Below are positions 28,677-38,019 of a stretch of 64,000 nucleotides of DNA, in pieces (positions within the stretch are counted from its first letter, which is position 1; each line of letters begins with the position of its first letter). The DNA comes from Microbacterium imperiale (GTDB lineage: Bacteria; Actinomycetota; Actinomycetes; Actinomycetales; Microbacteriaceae), in NCBI RefSeq assembly GCF_017876655.1, contig NZ_JAGIOK010000001.1:2976001-3040000 (forward strand), in the 5' to 3' direction. The notes beneath the pieces were generated by a model. It did not search any database. It was not told the DNA's origin and saw nothing but the letters and a program-made list of their open reading frames with translations. Made by a program: the position numbers and the translations under genes.

Positions 28677-29888
28677 ATGAAGGCTGTTGTATGGCACGGT
28701 ATCGGCGACATCCGGCTCGACGAGGTGGCCGATCCGCGGATCGAGGACGGACATGACGCGATCGTCCGCATCACGCGCAGCGCCATCTGCGGCACCGACC
28801 TCCACTTCATCCGCGGCACGATGTCGGGCATGAAAGAGGGGACGATCCTCGGGCACGAAGCCGTGGGCATCGTCACCGAGGTCGGCGAACACGTGCGCGG
28901 CTTCCAGCCCGGCGACCGCGTCGTGATCAACTCCACCATGTCCTGCGGCGCGTGCCGGTACTGCCGTGAGGGTCACACCGCGCAGTGCGACGTCGCCAAT
29001 CCGAACGGACCCGAGGCCGGCACCTGCTTCTTCGGCGGTCCCGAGACGACCGGTCCCGTCAACGGCCTCCAGGCCGAGTATGCGCGCATCCCCTGGGCGC
29101 AGAACACGATGACCAAGCTCCCCGACGCGATCACGGACGACCAGGCCATCCTGCTCTCCGACATCTTCCCGACGGCGTGGTTCGGGGCGCAGCTGGCGGG
29201 CGTCAGCCGCGGCGACATCGTCGTCGTGCTGGGGGCCGGCATCGTGGGCCAATTCGCGGTGGCCTCCGCCTTCAAGCAGGGCGCCGGTCGGGTGATCGTC
29301 GTCGACGGCATCGCCGACCGCCTCGACCGTGCCCGTGCCCTCGGCGCCGAGGTGGTGAACTTCAACGACGACGACCCGGTCGAGGCCGTCATGAACCTGA
29401 CCAACGCCATCGGCGCCGACTGCGTCATCGACGCGGTCGGCATCGACGCCGAGCGTCCGAAGTCCGGGCCCGCCGCGGTCGACGGCGAGGACGGGAAGGC
29501 GTTCGACGAGGAGGTGCAGCAGGTGGCACCCGAGGCCGATCCGGACGGCGACCTCTGGCGCCCGGGAGACGGCCCCTCGCAGGCGTCCCGTTGGGCGGTG
29601 GAGATGGTCGCGAAGTACGGGCGCATCGGCATCATCGGCGTGTACTCGCCCCTGGCGGAGGTGTACCCGATCGGTGCGGCGATGAACAAGAACCTCACCA
29701 TCCGCATGGGCAACTGCGACCACCACAGCGTGACGCCGCCGCTCATCGACATGGTCGCCGCGGGCGTCTTCGATCCCGCGGCGCTCATCACCGAGCACGA
29801 GCCGATCGACGACGCGATCGCGGCGTACGAGGCCTTCGACCGTCGCGAGCCGGGCTGGATCAAGGTCGCCCTCAGCACGGGCGCCTGA
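28677..29888 (+). CDS. Zinc-dependent alcohol dehydrogenase (formaldehyde-dehydrogenase-like)
   Basis: A 403-residue medium-chain dehydrogenase. Catalytic zinc residues are in ICGTDLHF and GHEAVG; the structural zinc lobe is CGACRYCREGHTAQC; the nucleotide-binding turn is VLGAGIVGQFA. An insert near residues 260-300 resembles glutathione-independent formaldehyde dehydrogenases. ATG 28677 has a strong GAGGAGAGG site, so the upstream extension is not used. Substrate not determined; it stands alone between the FUSC gene and a HEAT-like gene. Confidence 0.9.
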   Translation: MKAVVWHGIGDIRLDEVADPRIEDGHDAIVRITRSAICGTDLHFIRGTMSGMKEGTILGHEAVGIVTEVGEHVRGFQPGDRVVINSTMSCGACRYCREGHTAQCDVANPNGPEAGTCFFGGPETTGPVNGLQAEYARIPWAQNTMTKLPDAITDDQAILLSDIFPTAWFGAQLAGVSRGDIVVVLGAGIVGQFAVASAFKQGAGRVIVVDGIADRLDRARALGAEVVNFNDDDPVEAVMNLTNAIGADCVIDAVGIDAERPKSGPAAVDGEDGKAFDEEVQQVAPEADPDGDLWRPGDGPSQASRWAVEMVAKYGRIGIIGVYSPLAEVYPIGAAMNKNLTIRMGNCDHHSVTPPLIDMVAAGVFDPAALITEHEPIDDAIAAYEAFDRREPGWIKVALSTGA

Positions 29889-29965
29889 CCGCACGTTCTC
29901 CTCGATCTCGGCCCTCGCCTCGCGTCGATGTGCGACGCTGGCGGGGGAGCACGAAGGGGAGGGCG

Positions 29966-30643
29966 ATGAGCGAGCAGACCGAGGAGACGGCGTCCGGGCG
30001 GCTGCGGACCGCCCTGAACGCGGGCGATGGCTCGAGTCGGGTGCAGAGCGCCCTGGCGGCCGGGACGTACCCGCGTCCCGAGTACGTCGCGGTGCTGGTG
30101 GAGCAGTGCGCCCATGAGCCGGACTTCACGGTGCGCGAGACCCTCACGTGGGCGTTGACCCGCCAGGACCGCGACACGGCCGTGGCGTCGCTGCTGCCGG
30201 AACTGCGCTCGGTGCTGCCGCAGGCGCGGCGACAGGCTCTGCATACCCTGTCGAAGATCGGTGATCCGCGAGCTTGGCCCGCGATCACGACCGCGCTGCT
30301 GCACGATGACGACCCGGAGGTGGCGCAGACGGCGTGGCGCACCGCCGCCGGGCTCGCGCCGGATGAAGCGAAACCGGCCCTCGCCGACGAGCTCGCGGTC
30401 CACTTCGGCGCCGGCACGGAAGATCTGCGGCGAAGCCTCACCCGCGCCTTCCTCATGATCGGTTCCGCCGGCCGGCGCGCCGTCGACGCGGCGGCCGCCT
30501 CGGATGACTGGGACGTGCGCGTCCACGCGCTCGCCACCGACCACCTCTTCGCCCATCCCGACGACGGATTCGCCTCGGCGATCGCGGCCGCGCGACGGTC
30601 CGCCGCTCGCCGTGACGCCGCGGACTGGGACGAACAGGCCTGA
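29966..30643 (+). CDS. HEAT-repeat-like protein
   Basis: A 225-residue, wholly helical soluble protein. It contains HEAT-type units, for example QARRQALHTLSKIGDPRAWP and AQTAWRTAAGLAPDEAKP, which form a curved binding surface. No catalytic motif is visible. The ATG follows GGGGAGGGCG. The reading frame is open far upstream, but only because it runs against the dehydrogenase gene in another frame. Partner unknown. Confidence 0.8.
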   Translation: MSEQTEETASGRLRTALNAGDGSSRVQSALAAGTYPRPEYVAVLVEQCAHEPDFTVRETLTWALTRQDRDTAVASLLPELRSVLPQARRQALHTLSKIGDPRAWPAITTALLHDDDPEVAQTAWRTAAGLAPDEAKPALADELAVHFGAGTEDLRRSLTRAFLMIGSAGRRAVDAAAASDDWDVRVHALATDHLFAHPDDGFASAIAAARRSAARRDAADWDEQA

Positions 30644-30649
30644 TCCGCC

Positions 30650-31468
30650 TCAGCGGGGCGCGACGGACTCCCACGGCAGGGTGAGCTCGCCGAGCCGCCA
30701 CCGCGCCCGCGGGCCCAGGTCGAGGCCCCGTCCGTGCAGTGCCGCGAGGGCCGTGCGCCACCGCTGCACCGGCCCGAAGGACGCGGCCGACGCGGCGCGC
30801 GTCCACTCGTTCTCGAGCGCCGCGAGCACGTCATGGATGCGCTCGCCGGGCACGTTGCGGTGGATGAGGGCCTTCGGCAGGCGTTCGGCGGCGATGCCGG
30901 GCGTCGCCAGGTCCGCGAGGCGCAGCGAGATCGTCAGGGTCCGGGGCACCGCGCCGGGTCCGACCTGGACCCACGTGCTGATGCGGCCGATCTCGTCGCA
31001 GGTCCCCTCGACGAGCATCCCGTCCGGTGCGAGTCGCCCGGCCATGCGGGCCCACGCCGCGGCGACATCCGCTTCGTCGTACTGACGCAGCACGTTGAAG
31101 GCGCGGATGACCGCGGGTCGCCGGTTACCCGCGACCGGCACCTCGAAGCCGCCGCGGGCGAAAGACACCCGGGCGTCGGGAGCGAAACCCGTGCGACCCC
31201 GCCGCACCTCGAGCAACTGCTGGCCGGCACGCGCGACGCGCTCGGGGTCGATCTCGAGCCCGAGCACCTCGACGTCCGGACGGGTCGGACGCAGCCGCGC
31301 CTCGAGCTCCAGCGCCGTGACCCCGCTCGCGCCGTATCCCAGATCGACGACCAGGGGGTCGGCGCACCGGCGGAGGATCGGATGCCGCGCGATCCACCGA
31401 TCGACGCGTCGCAGGCGGTTCGTGTTCGTGGTGCCACGGGTGGCCTGCCCGATATGTCCCGGGGCCAT
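30650..31468 (-). CDS. SAM-dependent methyltransferase-like protein
   Basis: A 272-residue class I methyltransferase fold. The SAM-binding motif I is VVDLGYGASG (about 41-50), with an acidic loop following VLGLEIDPERV. The rest fits a Rossmann domain with a helical C-terminal tail. No substrate is evident. The start at 31468 (MAPGHIG) is chosen; the frame is open further upstream but overlaps gpmA. It converges with the HEAT-like gene 6 bases away. Confidence 0.8.
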   Translation of the reverse strand: MAPGHIGQATRGTTNTNRLRRVDRWIARHPILRRCADPLVVDLGYGASGVTALELEARLRPTRPDVEVLGLEIDPERVARAGQQLLEVRRGRTGFAPDARVSFARGGFEVPVAGNRRPAVIRAFNVLRQYDEADVAAAWARMAGRLAPDGMLVEGTCDEIGRISTWVQVGPGAVPRTLTISLRLADLATPGIAAERLPKALIHRNVPGERIHDVLAALENEWTRAASAASFGPVQRWRTALAALHGRGLDLGPRARWRLGELTLPWESVAPR

Positions 31469-31496
31469 ACCCCCATGATCGCAGGCCTCGGCTCGA

Positions 31497-31502
31497 TAGA
31501 CT
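31497..31502 (+). promoter_or_regulatory. -10 element TAGACT of the leaderless gpmA promoter
   Basis: TAGACT ends 6 nt before the gpmA ATG (31509), again with no ribosome site, matching the leaderless pattern. Confidence 0.55.
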
Positions 31503-31508
31503 CGGAGC

Positions 31509-32258
31509 ATGACTGCGCCGTACACGCTGATCCTCCTCCGCCACGGGCAGAGCGAGTGGAACAAGTCCAACCAGTTCACCGGCTGGGTCGACGTCCGACT
31601 GACCGAGCAGGGCAAGGCCGAGGCCCACCGCGGTGGCGAGCTTCTCGCCGAGGCCGGCCTGCTTCCCGACGTGCTGTACACGTCGGTCCTGAGCCGCGCC
31701 ATCCAGACGGCGCAGATCGCGCTCGACGCCGCCGACCGCCTGTGGATCCCGGTCAAGCGCTCGTGGCGCCTGAACGAGCGCCACTACGGCGCTCTGCAGG
31801 GCAAGGACAAGGCGCAGACCCTCGAGGAGTTCGGCAACGAGCAGTTCATGCTGTGGCGCCGCTCGTTCGACGTGCCGCCGCCGCCGCTCGCCGACGACGA
31901 CCAGTACAGCCAGGTCGACGACCCCCGTTACGCAGGCATCGACGGCGAGGTGCCCCGCACCGAGTCGCTCAAGCTCGTGATCGACCGTCTGCTGCCGTAC
32001 TGGGAGTCCGACATCGCCGACGACCTGCGCTCGGGCAAGACGGTGCTCGTGACGGCCCACGGCAACTCGCTCCGCGCGCTCGTCAAGCAGCTCGAGGGCA
32101 TCAGCGACGACGACATCGCCGAGCTGAACATCCCCACCGGCATCCCGCTGGTCTACAAGCTCGACGAGAACCTGCAGCCGCTCGGACCGGGGGAGTACCT
32201 CGACCCCGAGGCCGCAGCAGCAGGTGCGGCCGCCGTCGCGAACCAGGGCAAGGCCTGA
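31509..32258 (+). CDS. gpmA: 2,3-bisphosphoglycerate-dependent phosphoglycerate mutase
   Basis: A 249-residue glycolytic enzyme interconverting 3- and 2-phosphoglycerate. The phosphohistidine motif [10 protein letters not shown] is at about 8-17, followed by NQFTGWVDV; the second catalytic histidine is in [12 protein letters not shown]. Length and motifs are standard. The order gpm / phosphate regulators matches mycobacteria (gpm1-senX3-regX3). Confidence 0.98.
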   Translation: MTAPYTLILLRHGQSEWNKSNQFTGWVDVRLTEQGKAEAHRGGELLAEAGLLPDVLYTSVLSRAIQTAQIALDAADRLWIPVKRSWRLNERHYGALQGKDKAQTLEEFGNEQFMLWRRSFDVPPPPLADDDQYSQVDDPRYAGIDGEVPRTESLKLVIDRLLPYWESDIADDLRSGKTVLVTAHGNSLRALVKQLEGISDDDIAELNIPTGIPLVYKLDENLQPLGPGEYLDPEAAAAGAAAVANQGKA

Positions 32259-32269
32259 CGCAGACGACA

Positions 32270-32305
32270 GAAGAGGGGCGGTGCCGATCGGCACCGCCCC
32301 TCTTC
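32270..32305. terminator. Bidirectional terminator between gpmA and phoU
   Basis: A perfect 36-base palindrome (32270-32287 paired with 32288-32305), 12 bases after the gpmA stop and 17 bases before the end of the convergent phoU. The right arm ends CTCTTCG rather than in a T-run. Confidence 0.8.
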
Positions 32306-32321
32306 GCGTTCCGGATGCCGC

Positions 32322-33008
32322 TCAGACGCCGGCGTCGCCCACGATGACGTTGATCGTCTCGGTGTCGGGGCGCCACTCGCCCGTCGCGAGGTAGGCGACG
32401 CGCTTGCCGACGGTCACGGCGTGGTCGGCAAAGCGCTCGTGGTAGCGGCTGGCGAGGGTCGCGTCGACGGTCGCGGCCGCCTCGCCCTGCCAGTTCTCGC
32501 TGAGCACCTTCTCGAAGACGCTCAGGTGCAGGTCGTCGAGCTGGTCGTCGAGGCCGCGCAGCGTCTCGACGAGCGCGAGGTCTTGCGTGCGCAGCAGCTC
32601 GGTGAGGGTCCGTGCGACCTCGACGTCGACCTCGCCCATGCGGGTGAAGGTGCCCTTGAGGCCCTTCGGGATGGCGCGCTCGGGGAAGCGCATGCGCGTC
32701 AGCTGCGCGATGTGCTCGGCGATGTCGCCCATGCGCTCGAGCGACGCGCTGGTGCGCAGCGCGGCGACGACGATGCGCAGGTCGCGTGCGACCGGCTGCT
32801 GGCGGGCGAGGATCTCGATCGCCGACTCGTCGATCGCGACGGCCTTCTCATCGATGATGGCGTCCGCGTCGATGACCTCTTCGGCCAGCGTGATGTCGCT
32901 GGTGCCGAACGCGCGGGTGGCCTTCTCGATCGCGACGGTCACCAGCTCGGAGATCTCGACCAGGCGAGCCTGGACGTCCTCGAGGGACTGGTGGAAAACT
33001 TCGCGCAT
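32322..33008 (-). CDS. phoU: Phosphate signalling protein PhoU
   Basis: A 228-residue all-helical protein made of two similar three-helix bundles, with the metal-binding motif repeats of the family (SLERMGDIAEHIAQ and ERFADHAVTVGKRVAYL). PhoU links the Pst transporter to the sensor kinase and represses the Pho response when phosphate is ample. It is divergent from senX3, 170 bases away. The start at 33008 is chosen because the protein begins MREVFHQSLEDVQ, the usual beginning. Confidence 0.95.
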   Translation of the reverse strand: MREVFHQSLEDVQARLVEISELVTVAIEKATRAFGTSDITLAEEVIDADAIIDEKAVAIDESAIEILARQQPVARDLRIVVAALRTSASLERMGDIAEHIAQLTRMRFPERAIPKGLKGTFTRMGEVDVEVARTLTELLRTQDLALVETLRGLDDQLDDLHLSVFEKVLSENWQGEAAATVDATLASRYHERFADHAVTVGKRVAYLATGEWRPDTETINVIVGDAGV

Positions 33009-33178
33009 CGGGGCACCTTTCCTTCTTGCGGGACAGCACGACACCGCACTCACGGCGACGCGATTGTCGCTCGACAAGGTTAACGAACGGTGCCGGACCG
33101 ATGAACATCCCTTCGTCGTACTCGGTGATCGCCTCCCGTGCGACAGTGCGCGGTTGAACGGCGTCTTAATCTGGAGGA

Positions 33179-34384
33179 ATGAACCCGACGCAGCTGGCGC
33201 TCGTCGCCCTGCTCGCCGGGGCCGTCGTCGGGCTTCTCATCGCGGGCCTCGTGTTCGCCGCCCTGCGCGCGCGAGACAACGCCCGCGCCGCGGCGGACGG
33301 GGACGTCCCGCCCGGGGCTCGCCAGGTCCTGGCCGCGCTCGACGAGGCCGCGCTCATCGTCGACGCCTCGTTCGTCATCGTCGCGACCTCGCCGTCGGCG
33401 GAGCTGTTCGGCCTGCGCGAAGGCGAGGCGATCCCCGGCGACGAACTGCGAGAGCTGCTGCGTTCCTCGCGCGGCGTCTCGCATTCCGAGACGGGCACAC
33501 TGCGGCTGCGGCGTGGGGTGGCGCCCGCCGAACCGCGCCTCATCGTCGCCCGTGCCAGCGGCATCACGCCGCGGCTGACCCTGGTGCTCGTGCGCGACAT
33601 CACCGAGCGCGAGCGGCTCGCCGAGATGCGCCGCGACTTCGTCGCGAACACCAGCCACGAGCTCAAGACGCCCGTGGGTGCGGTGACGCTGCTGGCCGAG
33701 GCCATCGAGTCGGCCGCGGACGACCCCGATCAGGTGCGCTCGTTCGCCACCCGGCTGAGCGCCGAGGCGACACGGCTCGGCAACCTCACGTCGCGGATCA
33801 TGAGCCTGTCGCGACTGCAGTCCTCCGACGAGCTGACCGAGCTGCGCGACGTCGCGATCGACGAGGTCATCACCTCGGCCGTCGAGACCCACGCGATCGC
33901 CGCCGAGTCGGCGGGTGTCACGCTCGTGCGCGGCGGCGACCGCGGCCTGTACGTCCGGGGCGATGTGCAGGTGCTGAGCGAGGCGGTCGGCAACCTGATC
34001 GCCAACGCCATCGCATACTCCCCGCCGGCGAGTCAGGTCGGGGTGGGGGTTCGCGGACTCACCGATGCGGTCGAGATCGCGGTGAGCGACCGCGGCATCG
34101 GCATCCCCGAGAGCGATCAACAGCGCGTGTTCGAACGCTTCTACCGCGCCGACCAGGCGCGGTCGCGCCGCACCGGCGGGACGGGCCTGGGGCTGTCGAT
34201 CGTCAAGCACGCCGTCCAACGCCACGGGGGCGAGGTGCAGCTCTGGTCGCGTCCCGGGCGCGGATCCACCTTCACGATCCGCCTGCCCGCCATCGCCGCC
34301 CCCGACGGCACACCGGCCCCCAAGAAGACCAAGAAGAAGATCGCCCGGGCGCTCCCCGCTCGGACGAAGGGAGACGCACCATGA
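33179..34384 (+). CDS. senX3: Phosphate-sensing histidine kinase SenX3
   Basis: A 401-residue kinase with one N-terminal transmembrane helix (about 8-30), a PAS-like region (about 45-140), the H-box FVANTSHELKTPVG with phosphorylated His near residue 160, and ATPase motifs NLIANAIAYSP, DRGIGIPESD and GTGLGLSIVKHAV. The basic C-terminus is rich in Lys. It phosphorylates RegX3, whose ATG overlaps its stop (ATGA). With PhoU divergent, it senses transporter state rather than phosphate directly, by analogy with PhoR. The start has a good GGAGG. Confidence 0.95.
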   Translation: MNPTQLALVALLAGAVVGLLIAGLVFAALRARDNARAAADGDVPPGARQVLAALDEAALIVDASFVIVATSPSAELFGLREGEAIPGDELRELLRSSRGVSHSETGTLRLRRGVAPAEPRLIVARASGITPRLTLVLVRDITERERLAEMRRDFVANTSHELKTPVGAVTLLAEAIESAADDPDQVRSFATRLSAEATRLGNLTSRIMSLSRLQSSDELTELRDVAIDEVITSAVETHAIAAESAGVTLVRGGDRGLYVRGDVQVLSEAVGNLIANAIAYSPPASQVGVGVRGLTDAVEIAVSDRGIGIPESDQQRVFERFYRADQARSRRTGGTGLGLSIVKHAVQRHGGEVQLWSRPGRGSTFTIRLPAIAAPDGTPAPKKTKKKIARALPARTKGDAP

Positions 34385-35064
34385 CCCGTGTTCTGCTCGT
34401 CGAGGATGAGCCCGACCTCGCCGACCCGCTGGCGTACCTGCTGCGCCGCGAGGGTTTCGAGGTCGAGATCGCCGAGGACGGCCCCGCCGCTCTCGAGGCG
34501 TTCGAATCGCGCGGGGCGGACATCGTCCTGCTCGACCTGATGCTGCCCGGCATGCCCGGCACAGAGGTGTGCCGCATCATCCGCACGACCTCGAAGATCC
34601 CGATCATCATGCTGACGGCGAAGGACTCCGAGGTCGACATCGTCGTCGGACTCGAGCTCGGAGCCGACGACTACGTCACGAAGCCGTACTCGTCCCGCGA
34701 GCTGCTGGCCCGCATGCGCGCGGTGCTCCGCCGGTCCGCCACCGCCGAGGTCGACGTCGACGAGCGGGTCCTCGCCGGTGGCCGGGTCACGATCGACCTC
34801 GACCGCCACACGGTGGCCGTCGACGGCGGCGAGATCAACATGCCGCTCAAGGAGTTCGAGCTGCTCGAGGTGCTCATGCGCAACGCCGGTCGCGTGATGA
34901 CGCGGGGCCAGCTCATCGACCGCGTCTGGGGGAGCGACTACTTCGGCGACACCAAGACGCTCGACGTCCACATCAAGCGCATCCGTTCCCGCATCGAGGC
35001 CGACCCCGGCCAGCCGACGATGCTGCTCACCGTCCGCGGCCTGGGTTACCGCTTCGAGGCCTGA
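34381..35064 (+). CDS. regX3: Response regulator RegX3
   Basis: A 227-residue OmpR-family regulator. Phosphoacceptor Asp52 is in IVLLDLMLPG; acidic pocket residues are VEDEPD; the conserved Thr and Lys are in IIMLTAKDS and DYVTKPYS. The winged helix (about 130-225) ends VHIKRIRSRIEADP and LLTVRGLGYRFEA. It activates phosphate-starvation genes through Pho boxes, most plausibly the repeats at 14.8 kb ahead of pstS. Confidence 0.96.
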   Translation: MTRVLLVEDEPDLADPLAYLLRREGFEVEIAEDGPAALEAFESRGADIVLLDLMLPGMPGTEVCRIIRTTSKIPIIMLTAKDSEVDIVVGLELGADDYVTKPYSSRELLARMRAVLRRSATAEVDVDERVLAGGRVTIDLDRHTVAVDGGEINMPLKEFELLEVLMRNAGRVMTRGQLIDRVWGSDYFGDTKTLDVHIKRIRSRIEADPGQPTMLLTVRGLGYRFEA

Positions 35065-35079
35065 CGGCATCCGTCACGA

Positions 35080-35112
35080 CGAGAGGCCCGACGCTGTGCG
35101 CCGGGCCTCTCG
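35080..35112. terminator. Bidirectional terminator after regX3
   Basis: An 11-bp perfect stem (35080-35090 with 35102-35112) and 11-nt loop, between the convergent regX3 and lipoprotein genes. Confidence 0.75.
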
Positions 35113-35131
35113 TGTCGCTGGTGAGCGGAGC

Positions 35132-35602
35132 TCAGTCGACCAGCGGAACGAACTCGGTGTAGTACGGCAGCGTGCCGTCCAGGACGGGCACCTCGGTGCG
35201 CACGCCCTCGCCGTCGCCCGACTGGAACGACATCGACACCGTCGCGCCGGGCTTGGTGTCGATTCCCTCGAACAGGATCGGCTCGTCGCCGTCGACCCCG
35301 AGGCTGATCCGCTCGCGTGCCGGAACGCGCAGGGTGGTGGTCTCGTCACCGACACCGAAGACGAGCGTCTGCGCCTCGTCGGTGTCGTTGACGATCGCGG
35401 CGAGGAAGTTGCCGGCGGTGCCGTCCTCGTCGGCGACGATCATCGCGTTGCGGATGTCGATCGGGCCCGAGCGGGGGATGTTCACGCCATCGGACGCGGA
35501 GTAGTCGATGGTCGTCGCCTGAGGCGAGATCATGCTGCATCCGGTGGCCCCCAGGGTCAGGGCGGCGGCCACGGCAATCGAAGCGACGATTCGCAGTTTC
35601 AC
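35132..35602 (-). CDS. Hypothetical lipoprotein
   Basis: A 156-residue lipoprotein with lipobox GATGC (about 18-22) and a beta-rich mature domain ([22 protein letters not shown]). Small lipoproteins of this kind commonly follow regX3 in actinobacteria, in my recollection, but no function is known. GTG start with GGAGG; a TAGACT -10 on the same strand (+ strand 35636-35641) supports its own promoter. Confidence 0.85.
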   Translation of the reverse strand: MKLRIVASIAVAAALTLGATGCSMISPQATTIDYSASDGVNIPRSGPIDIRNAMIVADEDGTAGNFLAAIVNDTDEAQTLVFGVGDETTTLRVPARERISLGVDGDEPILFEGIDTKPGATVSMSFQSGDGEGVRTEVPVLDGTLPYYTEFVPLVD

Positions 35603-35757
35603 GGATCCTCCAGGCAGGCAGACGGCGTCTTGAGCAGTCTACGGGTGTGCCCGCCCCTCCGCGGACCGACTCGGCGTCGACGTCGGGCGCAGTCGACCGC
35701 GAACCTTACTGTATGCCCCCTGTGGTATCCTGGATGTTGCCGAAGGGACATAACTCC

Positions 35758-36240
35758 ATGCTTTTTGAGGTTGGCGAAACCGTCGTCTACCCCCACCACG
35801 GGGCAGCCACGATCATCGAGGTCAAGGACCGGATCATCAAGGGCGAGACGAAGAAATACCTGAAGCTCAACGTCACGCAGGGCGATCTGATCATCGAGGT
35901 CCCGGCCGACAACGTCGATCTCGTCGGCGTCCGCGACGTCATCGGCAAGGACGGCCTCGAGCGCGTCTTCGACGTGCTGCGCGCTCCCTTCACCGAGGAG
36001 CCGACCAACTGGTCGCGCCGGTACAAGGCCAACCTCGAGAAGCTCGCCTCCGGCGATGTCATCAAGGTCAGCGAGGTCGTCCGCGACCTCTGGCGTCGTG
36101 ACCAGGACCGCGGGCTGTCGGCGGGCGAGAAGCGCATGCTCGCGAAGGCGCGGCAGATCCTCGTCTCCGAGATCGCGCTGGCGCTGAAGGCCGACGAAGA
36201 CCACGCCTCGGGCGTGCTCGACGAGGTCCTCGCCTCCTGA
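35758..36240 (+). CDS. carD: RNA-polymerase-binding regulator CarD
   Basis: A 160-residue protein of standard length. The N-terminal RNAP-interaction domain starts [19 protein letters not shown]; the C-terminal helical DNA-binding part includes [13 protein letters not shown] and [15 protein letters not shown]. CarD stabilises open complexes at rRNA and other promoters and is essential in mycobacteria. GAAGGG precedes the ATG, and a -10-like TATCCT lies at 35726-35731. It leads into ispDF, as in mycobacteria. Confidence 0.97.
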   Translation: MLFEVGETVVYPHHGAATIIEVKDRIIKGETKKYLKLNVTQGDLIIEVPADNVDLVGVRDVIGKDGLERVFDVLRAPFTEEPTNWSRRYKANLEKLASGDVIKVSEVVRDLWRRDQDRGLSAGEKRMLAKARQILVSEIALALKADEDHASGVLDEVLAS

Positions 36241-36262
36241 TCGCCGCGGGGCTCACCCGGTC

Positions 36263-37441
36263 GTGAACATCATCTCGGTGCCGCGAGTCGCGGTCATCGT
36301 CGTCGCTGCGGGCTCCGGAACGCGGCTCGGCGCCTCTGCGCCGAAGGCGTTCGTCGGCATCGACGAGCACTCGATCCTCCGCCATGCCCTGGGCTCGGTG
36401 GCATCCGCGCCGTCGGCGCAGGTCGTCATCGTCGTCCCGGCCGGCCGGGAGGGCGACGCGCGAACCGAAGCCGAGGCCGCGTTCGGAGACCGGATCGACC
36501 TCGTCTCCGTCGTCACGGGGGGCGAGACGCGTCAGCGCTCGGTCGCCGCCGGTCTGGCCGCCCTATGGGCCGATGTCGAATGCGTGCTCGTGCACGACGC
36601 GGCGCGTGCGCTCACGCCGCGCGCGGTGTTCTCGCGCGTCATCGACGAAGTGATGCGTTCGCATGTGGGCGTCATCCCGGCGCTTCCCGTCGTCGACACG
36701 CTGAAGCGCGTGGACGGCGGGGTCGTGGCCGCCGCGGTGGATCGCTCGTCGCTGGTCGCGGCGCAGACTCCGCAGGGCTTCCCGCGCGAGACCCTGACGG
36801 CCGCCTATGCCGGTGCGGTGGACGAGCACACCGACGACGCCGCTCTGTTCGCGGCAGCCGGGCATCGCGTCGTCACCGTCGCCGGCGACGACCTCGCCTT
36901 CAAGATCACGACGCCCGCCGACCTCGATCGCGCCCGGCATCTGCTGGAGCGCTCGCGCCCGGCATCCCGTGTGCCGCGGATCGGGACGGGTACCGACGTC
37001 CACGCCTTCGGCGGCGACGGCACGCTGCGGCTCGCGGGCCTGGAATGGCCGGGCGAGCCCGGGCTGCGAGGGCACTCCGACGGTGACGCGGTCGCGCACG
37101 CGATCGTCGACGCCGTGCTGGCCGCCGCGGGACTCGGTGACATCGGCACGCACTTCGGGGTCGATCGGCCCGAGTATGCCGGCGCGACGGGGGAGGTCTT
37201 CCTGCGCCGCGTCCGGGAGCTCGTGGCGCGGGCGGGCTACGCGATCGGCAACGTCTCGGTGCAGGTGCAGGCCAACCGTCCGCGCATGGCGGGCCGGCGC
37301 GCCGAGGCCGAGGCCGTGCTGTCCGCCGCCCTCGGCGCACCCGTCGCCGTCTCGGCGACGACGACCGACGGGCTCGGTTTCACCGGCGCGGGCGAGGGTG
37401 TTTCAGCCACCGCCGTCGCGCTCGTCTACGCGCTGCGCTGA
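36263..37441 (+). CDS. ispDF: IspDF: fused MEP cytidylyltransferase and cyclodiphosphate synthase
   Basis: A 392-residue bifunctional enzyme for two steps of isoprenoid precursor synthesis. Residues 1-230 are IspD, with [18 protein letters not shown] and VHDAARAL. Residues about 235-392 are IspF, with the metal site [15 protein letters not shown] and the C-terminal [10 protein letters not shown]. Actinobacteria usually encode these as adjacent separate genes, so the in-frame fusion is notable; the intermediate step enzyme IspE is not in the window. GTG start 22 bases after carD. Confidence 0.96.
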   Translation: MNIISVPRVAVIVVAAGSGTRLGASAPKAFVGIDEHSILRHALGSVASAPSAQVVIVVPAGREGDARTEAEAAFGDRIDLVSVVTGGETRQRSVAAGLAALWADVECVLVHDAARALTPRAVFSRVIDEVMRSHVGVIPALPVVDTLKRVDGGVVAAAVDRSSLVAAQTPQGFPRETLTAAYAGAVDEHTDDAALFAAAGHRVVTVAGDDLAFKITTPADLDRARHLLERSRPASRVPRIGTGTDVHAFGGDGTLRLAGLEWPGEPGLRGHSDGDAVAHAIVDAVLAAAGLGDIGTHFGVDRPEYAGATGEVFLRRVRELVARAGYAIGNVSVQVQANRPRMAGRRAEAEAVLSAALGAPVAVSATTTDGLGFTGAGEGVSATAVALVYALR

Positions 37442-37526
37442 GCTCGGCCCGCCGCGGCATCCGCTTTGGGCGCACTTCCGTGCGATGAGCGCACGTCGAG
37501 CTGCGCCCGGTTCGCCGAGCTGCGCC

Positions 37527-38018
37527 TCATCGCGAGGACGCGGCGTCGGTATCGATCGCCCGGGTCATGAACACCGACAGCGGATCGGGGCGATAGTCGG
37601 CGAACGGGGCGCAGGGGACGAATCCGGCTCGCTCGTACATCGAACGGGCCGCGACGAAGTCGGGCCCCGATCCGGTCTCGAGCCAGAGACTGCGGATGCC
37701 GGCGGCGCGGGCCTCACGCTCGAGGTGTGTCAGCATCGCGCGGCCGATGCCGCGGCCGAGGAAGGCGTCGGCGACCCGCATCGACTTGAGCTCCGCACGG
37801 TCGGCGTCGAAGGTCTTGAACGCGCCGACGGCCGCGATGTCGCCGTTCAGCCAGGCGGAGTACACGCGGACCGACGGATGCCGCAGCGCCGACAGGTCGA
37901 GCGCGTGGACGCTCTCGACCGGTGTGTTGGCGAGCATGCCCGCGAGGTGCGCCGCGATCAGCCGGCGGGTGGGCTCACCGGTCAGGTCATCGCGGACGAT
38001 CGACAGCTCGGGCTCCAT
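37527..38018 (-). CDS. GNAT-family N-acetyltransferase
   Basis: A 163-residue acetyltransferase. The acetyl-CoA pyrophosphate loop is FLGRGIGRAMLTHLE (motif R/Q-x-x-G-x-G/A), followed by RSLWLETGSGPDFVAARSMYERAGF. Such enzymes acetylate small amines, antibiotics or protein N-termini; substrate unknown. The ATG lies 1 base beyond the stop of the EamA transporter gene, so both probably form one leftward operon. Confidence 0.88.
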   Translation of the reverse strand: MEPELSIVRDDLTGEPTRRLIAAHLAGMLANTPVESVHALDLSALRHPSVRVYSAWLNGDIAAVGAFKTFDADRAELKSMRVADAFLGRGIGRAMLTHLEREARAAGIRSLWLETGSGPDFVAARSMYERAGFVPCAPFADYRPDPLSVFMTRAIDTDAASSR

Positions 38019-38019
38019 G

